From Actinomycetota bacterium (GTDB lineage Bacteria > Actinomycetota > Actinomycetes > Nanopelagicales > Nanopelagicaceae): a stretch of 5,644 nucleotides of DNA. Positions 1-5,644 of the stretch are shown one piece after another. Made by a program: the position numbers and the translations under genes. Where the stretch lies: NCBI GenBank assembly GCA_013205455.1, contig JABMMO010000127.1, positions 1-5,644 of the forward strand, given 5' to 3'. The notes beneath the pieces were generated by a model. The model had not been told where the DNA came from. It ran no database searches and was given only the letters and a program-made list of their open reading frames with translations. Position 1 is the first letter of the stretch, and every line of letters begins with the position of its first letter.

Positions 1-392
1 AAATAAGCACCCGCGTGATCCCAATTTCCAGCATGTGGCAATGAAACTATTAAACCTTTGCCAGCTGCAAGAGCGTCAAAAAAATATTTATCATTAATGG
101 TCTCCGCCGAATTTAAAATGTGGCTCTTATCCCAATCCGTGAATCTGAAAGTGTCAATCCAATATCGCAAATGTGAGCGCATGCTCTTTTTTAGTAAATC
201 TGCCATCTGAACTTCATCGTATTCAGGTTTAACTCGCGATAAATTACTATGTAATCTCGTAATACTTTTTCCGTTGCGAAGCCGAGTTAGATCCGCAATT
301 ACATCGCCTAATTGATATGCAACGCTTTTTGGCAGCGCTCGCAGCAAGCGCCAACAAGATAGGTACATAAGATAAGTGAAGTAATCAATCAT
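1..392 (-). CDS. patA: Phosphatidylinositol mannoside acyltransferase (LpxL/HtrB-like LPLAT family), N-terminal part, cut by window edge
   Basis: The frame is open from an ATG at 392 to the left edge, giving 130 codons of a protein normally near 300 residues. It begins MIDYFTYLMYLSCWRLL, a hydrophobic membrane-associating start usual for this family. Near the cut end it has the acyltransferase HX4D signature HAGNWD (His120, Asp125), preceded by GLIVSLP and followed by HAGAY. In PatA-type enzymes this His is the catalytic base; the partner Glu lies beyond the window. The family moves an acyl chain from acyl-CoA to the mannose of phosphatidylinositol mannosides at the cytoplasmic face of the membrane. 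The ATG overlaps the TGA of pgsA by four bases (ATGA) and has an AGGA ribosome site, so the two genes are probably translationally coupled. The pairing with a phosphatidylinositol-phosphate synthase favours PatA over a lipid A acyltransferase; the exact acceptor is inferred. Confidence 0.88.
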   Translation of the reverse strand, partial: MIDYFTYLMYLSCWRLLRALPKSVAYQLGDVIADLTRLRNGKSITRLHSNLSRVKPEYDEVQMADLLKKSMRSHLRYWIDTFRFTDWDKSHILNSAETINDKYFFDALAAGKGLIVSLPHAGNWDHAGAY

Positions 393-985
393 GCAGTTTC
401 CTGATAAACCATAAACAACCGTTGTGCTACTGTAATTAAACTCAGTAAAACTAGGATCCAAATACCGAAAGCAAGTGCATACGGGACGCCTAGCCCATGT
501 AAGCCAATTCCTAAAAGCACCAACATCAATCTTTCAGTTCGTTCCGCAAGTCCGCCATTGCAGGCAATATCTAGCGATTCCGCTCGGGCTTTTACATAAG
601 AAACCATTAGTCCTGAAATCAAAGCAACTAACGCGGGAATGAAAAGTGGATCAGCACTCCGCTCCAAATAAATGATGACGCCGATAAATATGGTGGAATC
701 TGCGATGCGATCACATGTTGAATCTAGTAAGGCTCCCCATGGGCTACCGCCTTTTGCCGATATTCGCGCCATCGTGCCATCGAAGAGATCGCTCAACGAG
801 AAGATACAGATTGCAATTGTGCCCCAGAAGAAATGACCGTTCGGATATGCAACCAGCGAAGTTATGATCACTAAAAAGGAGCCGATCGCCGTAACCAAAT
901 TTGGAGTTAAACCAATTTTCAAGGCAAAACGGCAGGCTGGTGTGATGAACCTAGTGACTGGAGCCTTAAATGGGATCTGTAACAT
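389..985 (-). CDS. pgsA: Phosphatidylinositol phosphate synthase (CDP-alcohol phosphatidyltransferase)
   Basis: This integral membrane enzyme condenses CDP-diacylglycerol with inositol 1-phosphate to give phosphatidylinositol phosphate, the precursor of PI and PI mannosides in Actinobacteria. With the chosen start it has 198 residues. The CDP-alcohol phosphatidyltransferase signature is complete: Asp66, Asp69, Gly70, Ala73, Arg74, Gly84, Asp88 and Asp92 (DLFDGTMAR, then GALLDSTCD). YVKARAE and the ER-ER block GLAERTERLM resemble the inositol-phosphate-binding parts of mycobacterial PgsA1 and argue against a phosphatidylglycerophosphate synthase. Hydrophobic segments near residues 30-45, 52-66, 98-108, 115-127, 150-165 and 168-187 fit the six-helix fold. 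The frame extends upstream to an ATG at 1033, inside the opposite-strand gene. I chose the ATG at 985 because the protein then begins MLQIPFKAPVTRFITP, like known family N termini; ATG 994 is also possible. The stop overlaps the acyltransferase start. Confidence 0.92.
   Translation of the reverse strand: MLQIPFKAPVTRFITPACRFALKIGLTPNLVTAIGSFLVIITSLVAYPNGHFFWGTIAICIFSLSDLFDGTMARISAKGGSPWGALLDSTCDRIADSTIFIGVIIYLERSADPLFIPALVALISGLMVSYVKARAESLDIACNGGLAERTERLMLVLLGIGLHGLGVPYALAFGIWILVLLSLITVAQRLFMVYQETA
399..402 (-). promoter_or_regulatory. Ribosome binding site of the patA-like gene
   Basis: Reading the minus strand, AGGA lies six bases before the ATG at 392, inside the last codons of pgsA. It is the best-placed Shine-Dalgarno-like site in the window and supports the ATG that overlaps the pgsA stop codon. 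Confidence 0.6.
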
Positions 986-1009
986 CGTTCCCATCGTAGG
1001 CTGACCCGC

Positions 1010-1633
1010 ATGAGTATCCCAATTAACTCGCATATTTCGGCGTTGACTATCGGAATCTCCAGCGCTATCCCAGCAGATTTCTACGAAGCCATCGGGCTGG
1101 CAGGTGCCCTCCTCTATACCGACATCGATGCCGAACCAGATTTAACTAAATTATCTGGAGCATCGCTCGCTATTTTTATGGTCAATGCTCAAGTTGGGAT
1201 CGATTCGAACATGGTGGCCTTATGGGATGCATGTCGAGAGTCACAACTCCCTCGATTACTTATGGTCTCTGGATTATCCGAAGGTGAAATTGATTTTGAT
1301 GACATCGTGATGATTGCTAATCGCATTCTGGACCCAGTCGTCACACCATTTCTAGTATTACATGACGAGAGTGGCCAACCTAACGGCCTAATTGATATTG
1401 CAACTTCGCAAACTTATGACTATTCAAAAAATCCCACCAAAATTGCGACCGCGGACGAAGATTTGATAACTTTAGTTTCAGAATTTGCGGTGGAGTATCA
1501 GGAGCTACTTGAAGAATTTGGTGATGCTGGATTCGCAGATGGTTTGCTCTTCCCCTGCATTCCTTTTATTTCATCCTTAGGAATCGGCATAACTGAGGCA
1601 CGCCGATATATCGATCTCATTCCCAAGCTTTAG
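1010..1633 (+). CDS. Degenerate stand-alone EF-G-like G domain (putative pseudo-GTPase)
   Basis: This 207-residue soluble, acidic protein is the only plus-strand gene. By eye it aligns with the G domain of actinobacterial EF-G-like (EF-G2) factors. Residues 15-28 (GISSAIPADFYEAI) line up without gaps with a P-loop region of the type GHSGAGKTTLVEAL, but the Gly-Lys-Thr is Ile-Pro-Ala. Residues 49-75 (around AIFMVNAQVGID and ALWDAC) match the segment after the DTPG motif. PRLLMVSGLS (81-90) sits where PRxxVVTKLD is expected, so the NKxD Lys and Asp are lost. GLIDIATSQTYDYS (126-139) and the ending SSLGIGITEARRYIDLIP (188-205) match the end of a G domain. The switch I/II region, roughly 60-70 residues, seems absent, as are domains II-V. 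GTP binding is therefore doubtful; the function is unknown. It starts 24 bases from divergent pgsA and overlaps the convergent HIT gene by 17 bases. No clear ribosome site is seen. The family assignment is from memory-based alignment. Confidence 0.68.
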   Translation: MSIPINSHISALTIGISSAIPADFYEAIGLAGALLYTDIDAEPDLTKLSGASLAIFMVNAQVGIDSNMVALWDACRESQLPRLLMVSGLSEGEIDFDDIVMIANRILDPVVTPFLVLHDESGQPNGLIDIATSQTYDYSKNPTKIATADEDLITLVSEFAVEYQELLEEFGDAGFADGLLFPCIPFISSLGIGITEARRYIDLIPKL

Positions 1634-2153
1634 CTAATTCAGCTCTTGTTGTTGCTAACAACTCTGGCAAAACTTTTGTCTGACCAATTATTGGCATAAA
1701 ATTTGCATCGCCACTCCATCTTGGCACTACATGTTGATGAATATGTTCGGCGACCCCCGCCCCAGAAATTGCGCCTTGATTCATTCCCAAATTGAAGCCA
1801 GCGCATTTAGAAACCTTTCGGAGCACCGCCATTGCTTTTGCGCTAAATTCAGTAATCTCGTTACGTTCTGAAATAGTTAACTCAGTTAAGTCAGCAACAT
1901 GGCGATTGGCGCAAATCAACATATGACCGGCGTTATATGGATAAAGATTCATCACTGCATAGACTTCATTGCCGCGGGCCACAATTAGCGCAGCTTCGTC
2001 ACTCATTTTAGGAACTTCACAAAATGGGCACTTAACTTCGTTCCCATCCAACGGCCGATTTTCCCCAGTCAAATAGGCCATCCGATGCGGTGCCCATATC
2101 CGTTGCCATCGATCTGGCATTCCCACGCCACCGGGTATCTGGTTATTATCCAT
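1617..2153 (-). CDS. HIT-family protein, probable Ap4A phosphorylase/hydrolase (Rv2613c-like)
   Basis: This 178-residue protein of the histidine triad superfamily carries the signature EHIHQHVVPRW, with His137, His139 and His141; the middle His is the expected nucleophile that takes the AMP group. GGDANF-like and IIGxTKVLPELL segments after the triad (SGDANFMPIIG, 147-157) and GVGMPDRWQRIWAPHRM near the start closely resemble M. tuberculosis Rv2613c, known as a diadenosine tetraphosphate phosphorylase. Asn69 and NAGH (74-77) belong to the nucleotide-binding HIT core. Cys42 and Cys45 (CPFC) could bind zinc, which is inference. The ATG at 2153 is preferred over ATG 2120 because the GVG segment before Met12 looks conserved. 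It begins nine bases after the thrS stop, so the two genes are very likely co-transcribed; synthetases produce Ap4A, which makes the pairing sensible. Its 3' end overlaps the opposing EF-G-like gene by 17 bases. Confidence 0.9.
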   Translation of the reverse strand: MDNNQIPGGVGMPDRWQRIWAPHRMAYLTGENRPLDGNEVKCPFCEVPKMSDEAALIVARGNEVYAVMNLYPYNAGHMLICANRHVADLTELTISERNEITEFSAKAMAVLRKVSKCAGFNLGMNQGAISGAGVAEHIHQHVVPRWSGDANFMPIIGQTKVLPELLATTRAELAKAWE

Positions 2154-2162
2154 AAAGAAAAA

Positions 2163-4190
2163 TCAAACTTGGGTGCGTTCCGCGACGGCTTTTTGAATCT
2201 CAGAAATGGCATCCGCTATCGCAATTCCATTTTTCTGGTCGCCGTTTCGGTATCTAAAAGAGAGCGCATTCGAAGTAACGTCTGCTTCGCCCGCAATAAT
2301 CATAAATGGGATTTTTTCGGTCTGGGCATTTCGAATTTTTTTCTGCATCCGATCATCGGAAGCGTCAATCTCCGCGCGGATCCCCAAGCTCCGCATCTCT
2401 TTTACAATTTTTTCCAAATACGGGATATAAATATCGGCAACTGGTATCGCTCGAACTTGGACGGGAGCTAACCACGGTGGGAAAGCGCCGGCATAATGCT
2501 CGGTCAGAACACCAAAAAATCTTTCGATAGAGCCAAATAGTGCGCGATGAATCATTACCGGGCGTTTTTTACTGCCATCTGGCGCGGTGTATTCAAGTTC
2601 AAAACGTTGCGGTAATTGAAAATCAACTTGGATGGTCGACATTTGCCAGGTACGACCAATTGCATCCTTCGCTTGCACTGAAATTTTCGGACCGTAGAAA
2701 GCGGCCCCACCTTTATCCAAAACTAACTCTAAGTTCTGTTTTTCGGCAGCTTGGCGGAGCGATTCGGTCGCTTCTTCCCAATCCTTATCTTCACCTACAA
2801 ATTTGGTTTCATTTTTGGTAGAGAGTTCAAGATAAAAATCGTGCAAGCCATAATCACGTAACAGATTCAAGACAAATGTTAAAAGGCTATCGAGCTCACC
2901 CGCCATCTGTTCCGCGGTGCAGTAAATATGAGCATCGTCTTGGGTGAAACCTCGCGCTCTAGTTATCCCGTGAATTACCCCAGATTTTTCGTAGCGATAA
3001 ACCGTGCCAAACTCAAATAATCGAAGCGGCAATTCCCGATAAGAACGACCTCGAGATGCATAAATCAAATTATGAAACGGACAATTCATCGGTTTCATGT
3101 AGTACTGCTGGCCTTGTTTTTTTATCGTGCCATCGGCATGAAGTTCTTCATCCATGATCATCGGCGGATACATGCCATCGGCATACCATTCCAAATGTCC
3201 GGACCGTTCAAATAGCGCCGCTTTTGTTAAATGTGGTGAGTAAACAAATTCATATCCCTCTACTTCATGGCGATGCCGCGAATAATCTTCCATTGCACGA
3301 CGCACGATTCCACCCTTTGGATGAAACACCGCCAAACCCGAACCAATTTCTTCTGGGAACGAAAATAAATCTAATTCTGCTCCGAGTTTTCGATGGTCTC
3401 GCTTTTCTGCTTCCGCCAACATCAATAAATATTGGTCTAGTGATTCTTGCGACGGCCAAGCTGTGCCATAAATTCGCTGCAGCATTGGGTTCTTTTCCGA
3501 ACCACGCCAATACGCGCCAGCGCTCCGCATCAATTTAAATGCTGGAATATATTTTGTGGATGGCAAATGTGGCCCGCGACATAAATCGCTCCACACTGGT
3601 TGGCCATCTCTGCCTAAATTGTCGTAAATAGTTAATTCGCCAGCACCAACTTCAACGTCAGCACCATCGTCGGTTGCAGTTGATTTCAATTTAACTAATT
3701 CGCACTTATAAGGTTCGCGGTACAACTCTTTTAAGGCTTCCGCATCTGTAATGGTTCGACGTTTAAAACGTTGGCCATCTTTGATAATTTTCTTCATAGA
3801 TTTTTCTAAGACTTCTAAATCAACGGGCGTGAATGGACGTTCTGGATCGAAATCGTAATAGAAACCATCGGTGATTGGCGGTCCAATTCCTAATCGGGTT
3901 TGTGAGAAAGTACTTTGGACTGCTTGCGCAAGCACATGCGCAGTGGAGTGTCTCAAAACCATTAAACCTTCGGGTGAATCAATCGATAACCCTTCAATCA
4001 CATCACCAGGCTTCACATCGCTCCATAAATCCTTGAGCTCACCGTTTATTTTGCATACAACAATTGCGTTAGCACCAGCCCCAGTGCGATCTACCGCTTG
4101 GCTGGCAAATATTTGGGTAACTTTTTGGTCAGCGTTTACTTTAACCAGAACGCCATCGACTGTAATCTCGATGGCTTCGGCGTTAGACAT
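2163..4190 (-). CDS. thrS: Threonyl-tRNA synthetase
   Basis: This 675-residue class II synthetase attaches threonine to tRNA-Thr in the cytoplasm. The domain order is complete: an N-terminal TGS domain (about 1-70), the editing domain (about 75-240) with HSTAH (His81, His85) and Cys204/His208 in SDLCRGPHLP for clearing Ser-tRNA-Thr, the class II catalytic core (about 265-570), and the anticodon-binding domain (about 575-670). The catalytic zinc ligands typical of ThrRS are present as Cys370 (MNCPFH), His421 (DDAHIY) and His548 (MIHRALFG). Motif 2 contains FEFGTVYRYE (392-401) and motif 3 is GSIERFFGVL (553-562). Length fits actinobacterial ThrRS and no insertion or damage is seen. The ATG at 4190 gives a full TGS domain; there is no strong Shine-Dalgarno before it. 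It lies 44 bases after the PGPGW gene and just before the HIT gene. No T-box leader fits in the available space. Confidence 0.98.
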   Translation of the reverse strand: MSNAEAIEITVDGVLVKVNADQKVTQIFASQAVDRTGAGANAIVVCKINGELKDLWSDVKPGDVIEGLSIDSPEGLMVLRHSTAHVLAQAVQSTFSQTRLGIGPPITDGFYYDFDPERPFTPVDLEVLEKSMKKIIKDGQRFKRRTITDAEALKELYREPYKCELVKLKSTATDDGADVEVGAGELTIYDNLGRDGQPVWSDLCRGPHLPSTKYIPAFKLMRSAGAYWRGSEKNPMLQRIYGTAWPSQESLDQYLLMLAEAEKRDHRKLGAELDLFSFPEEIGSGLAVFHPKGGIVRRAMEDYSRHRHEVEGYEFVYSPHLTKAALFERSGHLEWYADGMYPPMIMDEELHADGTIKKQGQQYYMKPMNCPFHNLIYASRGRSYRELPLRLFEFGTVYRYEKSGVIHGITRARGFTQDDAHIYCTAEQMAGELDSLLTFVLNLLRDYGLHDFYLELSTKNETKFVGEDKDWEEATESLRQAAEKQNLELVLDKGGAAFYGPKISVQAKDAIGRTWQMSTIQVDFQLPQRFELEYTAPDGSKKRPVMIHRALFGSIERFFGVLTEHYAGAFPPWLAPVQVRAIPVADIYIPYLEKIVKEMRSLGIRAEIDASDDRMQKKIRNAQTEKIPFMIIAGEADVTSNALSFRYRNGDQKNGIAIADAISEIQKAVAERTQV

Positions 4191-4234
4191 GGTGCGAGGC
4201 TACCAAAGTTAAATGCAAAGACGTTGGAGGCGAA

Positions 4235-4555
4235 TTATTTGCTGTAATAAATTAATACTGCGACGATTGAAATCAAGAGCCCGCCCGCAATTATTAGGTA
4301 TTTTCCCCAAAGCGGCAGCCCAGATTTTTCCGCAGCCGATTTAGCGAGGTTTTTAGTTTTAAGCATAGCTCGGGCCGCCCAGGCAAATTCGGTTGCTAAA
4401 ATTCCAAGACCCGCGAGTAACACTAAAACTCCAGGACCAGGAGCAATTAAAAGAAATCCGCCAAAGATGGTAATACCGCCACCCATAACTCCAATAAAAG
4501 TTCGCCAAATCAATTCGCCGGCTGAAGTTTTTTTCATCCAATTCCGCAATTTCAT
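4235..4555 (-). CDS. Small PGPGW/TIGR02611-type membrane protein of unknown function
   Basis: This 106-residue integral membrane protein has a short basic N terminus (MKLRNWMKK). A hydrophobic segment at about 16-38 leads into the signature IAPGPGVLVLLAGLGILATEF (38-57), and a last transmembrane segment lies at about 85-103. The PGPG turn followed by a second hydrophobic stretch and EFAWAARAMLK is the mark of the PGPGW/TIGR02611 families, which are common in Actinobacteria; their biochemical role is not known to me. The stretch at 65-80 is basic and probably cytoplasmic. The ATG overlaps the pabC stop by four bases (ATGA), and a GGAG lies 12 bases upstream, so translation is probably coupled to pabC. 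It sits just before thrS. I see nothing linking it mechanistically to folate or tRNA charging. Confidence 0.85.
   Translation of the reverse strand: MKLRNWMKKTSAGELIWRTFIGVMGGGITIFGGFLLIAPGPGVLVLLAGLGILATEFAWAARAMLKTKNLAKSAAEKSGLPLWGKYLIIAGGLLISIVAVLIYYSK
4249..4276 (-). promoter_or_regulatory. Weak candidate promoter for thrS
   Basis: On the minus strand a TTGATT hexamer (4276-4271) is followed after 16 bases by TAATTT (4254-4249). This would start a transcript near 4242 with a leader of about 50 bases before the thrS ATG. It lies in the A+T-rich 3' end of the PGPGW gene. The match to sigma-70-type consensus is partial, and thrS may simply be read through from pabC; treat it as a guess. Confidence 0.2.
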
Positions 4556-5340
4556 GGTTGCAGTTTACTCCAAACCCAGTCATTAAATTCCGAAATGAGT
4601 TTTGCGCCATTTGCGCTACTTTGATTTTCGGTATTGTTGTACCTATTAATTGGCCGAATTCCCTTGGCGCTTGAGAGTAAATAACTGGCGCGACAGTTCT
4701 GTAAATCGGTAGGGGTGATGTCGCGTTCTGCTACCCCAAAATATTCAATCAAAAAGCCGCGCGTTATACCGGGTAAACACCCAGATGAAAGCGGCGGTGT
4801 AAAGAATTTGCCATCGCTCTCCCATAAAACATTGGCAACCGCAGATTCGGCAACGTTTCCAGCCAAATTCTTAAAAATTACATCATCTGCGCCAGCGCTA
4901 TGCGCAACCCGGAGCGCGTGGGCGTTCTCACCATAAGAGAGCGTTTTAATCCCAGCCAAAATTGAGTTCTCGTTTTTTGGATATCGATAGTCAACCACCA
5001 AAAGTTCGTTGCTGGAAAGTTCCAAGACTTTATGTGTAGCCACCCAATCGCCGTTACTTAAAAAGGTTATCCGAATTCGACCATGCTCAATTTCTTTAGT
5101 TGCTTCCAACAACTTTTGCATACCTACTTCAACATCGCTACGAATAGGTAGCGCAAACCCCAGGATCGCTCCGCTCTTATAGGCTCGATCTAGGTGGTGC
5201 GAAAACGCCCAAATTTTTCCATCGATACTCTTTAAAGTTTCAAAAATTCCATCTCCCAATAACCAACCGTTTCGGCCGGGGTCACCAGATGCTGGTAGCA
5301 CCAAATCTGAAACTAATTCGCCATTAAATAGAACGTTCAA
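4552..5340 (-). CDS. pabC: Aminodeoxychorismate lyase (class IV PLP aminotransferase fold), TTG start
   Basis: The enzyme cleaves 4-amino-4-deoxychorismate to p-aminobenzoate and pyruvate, for folate synthesis. From the chosen start it has 262 residues beginning MNVLFNGEL, the usual class IV opening, followed by GDGIFETLKSIDGKIWAFSHHLDR. The PLP lysine is expected at Lys132 in GIKTLSYGENAHAL; GNVAES (161-166) holds the conserved Glu165, followed by ANVLW. TPPLSSGCLPGITRG (181-195) is the substrate and phosphate-binding signature. The open frame reaches an ATG at 5418, but those extra 26 residues (Cys- and Arg-rich, reading through pabB) do not look like the family. The TTG at 5340 forms a TTGA overlap with the pabB stop, so coupling explains the lack of a strong ribosome site. 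Branched-chain or D-amino acid transaminases share the fold; the adjacent pabB decides the call. Confidence 0.88.
   Translation of the reverse strand: MNVLFNGELVSDLVLPASGDPGRNGWLLGDGIFETLKSIDGKIWAFSHHLDRAYKSGAILGFALPIRSDVEVGMQKLLEATKEIEHGRIRITFLSNGDWVATHKVLELSSNELLVVDYRYPKNENSILAGIKTLSYGENAHALRVAHSAGADDVIFKNLAGNVAESAVANVLWESDGKFFTPPLSSGCLPGITRGFLIEYFGVAERDITPTDLQNCRASYLLSSAKGIRPINRYNNTENQSSANGAKLISEFNDWVWSKLQP
4568..4571 (-). promoter_or_regulatory. Possible ribosome binding site of the PGPGW gene
   Basis: A GGAG on the minus strand lies 12 bases before the ATG at 4555, inside the end of pabC. The spacing is longer than ideal, so it may only assist re-initiation after the overlapping pabC stop. 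Confidence 0.35.
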
Positions 5341-5644
5341 AATTTCACTGCACTTTCCACGGTTTTCCCGCTCGCAATTGCAATCAATCGATTTGCTTTC
5401 AATTCGGTTTCTTCCCATTCCGATGGCGCGTTACTTCCCCAGGTAATGCCAGCACCAGTGCCAAATCGCAAATAGCCATCACGTTGATTCCAGAAAGTTC
5501 GAATTCCTACGGCAAGGTTTGCATCACCATCACAGACCCAACCAATCGCACCGCAATATGGGCCGCGACTAATTGGTTCCATCCTAGAAATAACTTCTAG
5601 CGCGGAGCTCTTAGGTGCACCGCTTACAGATCCAGGTGCCATCA
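5337..5644 (-). CDS. pabB: Aminodeoxychorismate synthase component I (chorismate-binding enzyme), C-terminal part, cut by window edge
   Basis: About 101 C-terminal residues are visible; the frame is open to the right edge, so the Met at 5642 is internal and not a start. The fragment opens with APGSVSGAPKSSALEVI, the chorismate-binding signature usually written PGGSVTGAPK. It continues with EPISRGPYCGAIGW, LAVGIRTFW, the glycine-rich FGTGAGITWGS and EWEETELKANRL, whose Glu residues bind the magnesium that holds chorismate. With glutamine amidotransferase PabA the enzyme turns chorismate into 4-amino-4-deoxychorismate. The GAIGWV and IRTFW wording and the overlapping pabC favour PabB over TrpE or isochorismate synthase. 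The N-terminal part, including any fused PabA domain, is outside the window. Its TGA overlaps the likely TTG start of pabC. Confidence 0.88.
   Translation of the reverse strand, partial: MAPGSVSGAPKSSALEVISRMEPISRGPYCGAIGWVCDGDANLAVGIRTFWNQRDGYLRFGTGAGITWGSNAPSEWEETELKANRLIAIASGKTVESAVKF

Noticed and set aside
957..985. Possible -10 box TAACAT (980-985) for the EF-G-like gene
   Set aside because: No acceptable -35 hexamer at 16-19 bases upstream, and it coincides with the pgsA start region.
1010..1633. The idea that the plus-strand gene is a frameshifted full-length EF-G
   Set aside because: The sequence after 1633 on the plus strand is antisense to the intact HIT gene, so domains II-V are not present downstream in any frame.
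1648..1662. Perfect inverted repeat GTTGTT-GCT-AACAAC just past the EF-G-like stop codon, considered as a terminator
   Set aside because: The stem is A+T-rich, there is no T-run directly after it, and it codes for repeated Val/Ala/Leu-type codons inside the HIT gene; probably chance.
2085..2821. Several plus-strand open frames of 74-128 codons opposite thrS and the start of the HIT gene
   Set aside because: They are antisense shadows of a complete, well-conserved thrS, show no family motifs and have no ribosome sites.
3224..4212. Plus-strand frames at 3224-3538 and 3871-4212, and a minus-strand frame at 3265-3510
   Set aside because: All lie within thrS in other frames; the compositions are biased and no domain is recognisable.
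4191..4234. T-box riboswitch or other leader before thrS
   Set aside because: Only 44 bases separate thrS from the preceding gene, and no T-box sequence or terminator hairpin is visible.
4359..4610. Minus-strand 83-codon frame overlapping the PGPGW gene and pabC
   Set aside because: It is an alternate-frame shadow of two genes with clear family signatures.
4715..4936. Plus-strand 73-codon frame opposite pabC
   Set aside because: Antisense to the conserved PLP-lysine region of pabC; no motif of its own.

Overview
This window looks like chromosomal core DNA from a low-to-mid-GC actinobacterium. Planktonic acI/Nanopelagicales-type bacteria would fit, but that placement is inference. The evidence is gene content and order: a phosphatidylinositol-phosphate synthase (pgsA) followed by a PatA-type acyltransferase, next to a HIT-family Ap4A phosphorylase, threonyl-tRNA synthetase and a PGPGW-type small membrane protein. 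The thrS–HIT–pgsA–acyltransferase order matches the mycobacterial neighbourhood as I recall it. Base composition, judged by eye, is much less GC-rich than in Mycobacterium or Streptomyces. Genes are packed tightly, with 4-base overlaps and no intergenic stretch above about 45 bases, as expected of a streamlined genome.

Layout, read from the right end because most genes lie on the minus strand. First comes the C-terminal end of a chorismate-binding enzyme (PabB type, 5337-5644, cut by the window edge). Next are aminodeoxychorismate lyase (pabC, 4552-5340, probable TTG start), a PGPGW/TIGR02611 membrane protein (4235-4555), threonyl-tRNA synthetase (thrS, 2163-4190) and a HIT-family hydrolase/phosphorylase (1617-2153). 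A plus-strand gene (1010-1633) then interrupts the series. Minus-strand coding resumes with pgsA (389-985) and the N-terminal part of a PatA-like acyltransferase (1-392, cut by the left edge).

Functionally, pabB and pabC make p-aminobenzoate for folate. thrS charges tRNA-Thr, and the HIT protein probably removes Ap4A-type dinucleotides, which aminoacyl-tRNA synthetases produce as side products. pgsA and the acyltransferase belong to phosphatidylinositol and phosphatidylinositol-mannoside synthesis at the inner face of the membrane.

The unusual element is the plus-strand gene. It appears to be a stand-alone remnant or derivative of the G domain of an EF-G-like (EF-G2 type) translational GTPase. 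Its P-loop and NKxD motifs are degenerate, and the switch I/switch II segment appears to be missing. The reading frame is nevertheless intact and the C-terminal half of the G domain is recognisable, so it may be a pseudo-GTPase with a new role. No RNA genes, insertion sequences, CRISPR arrays or clear rho-independent terminators were found.
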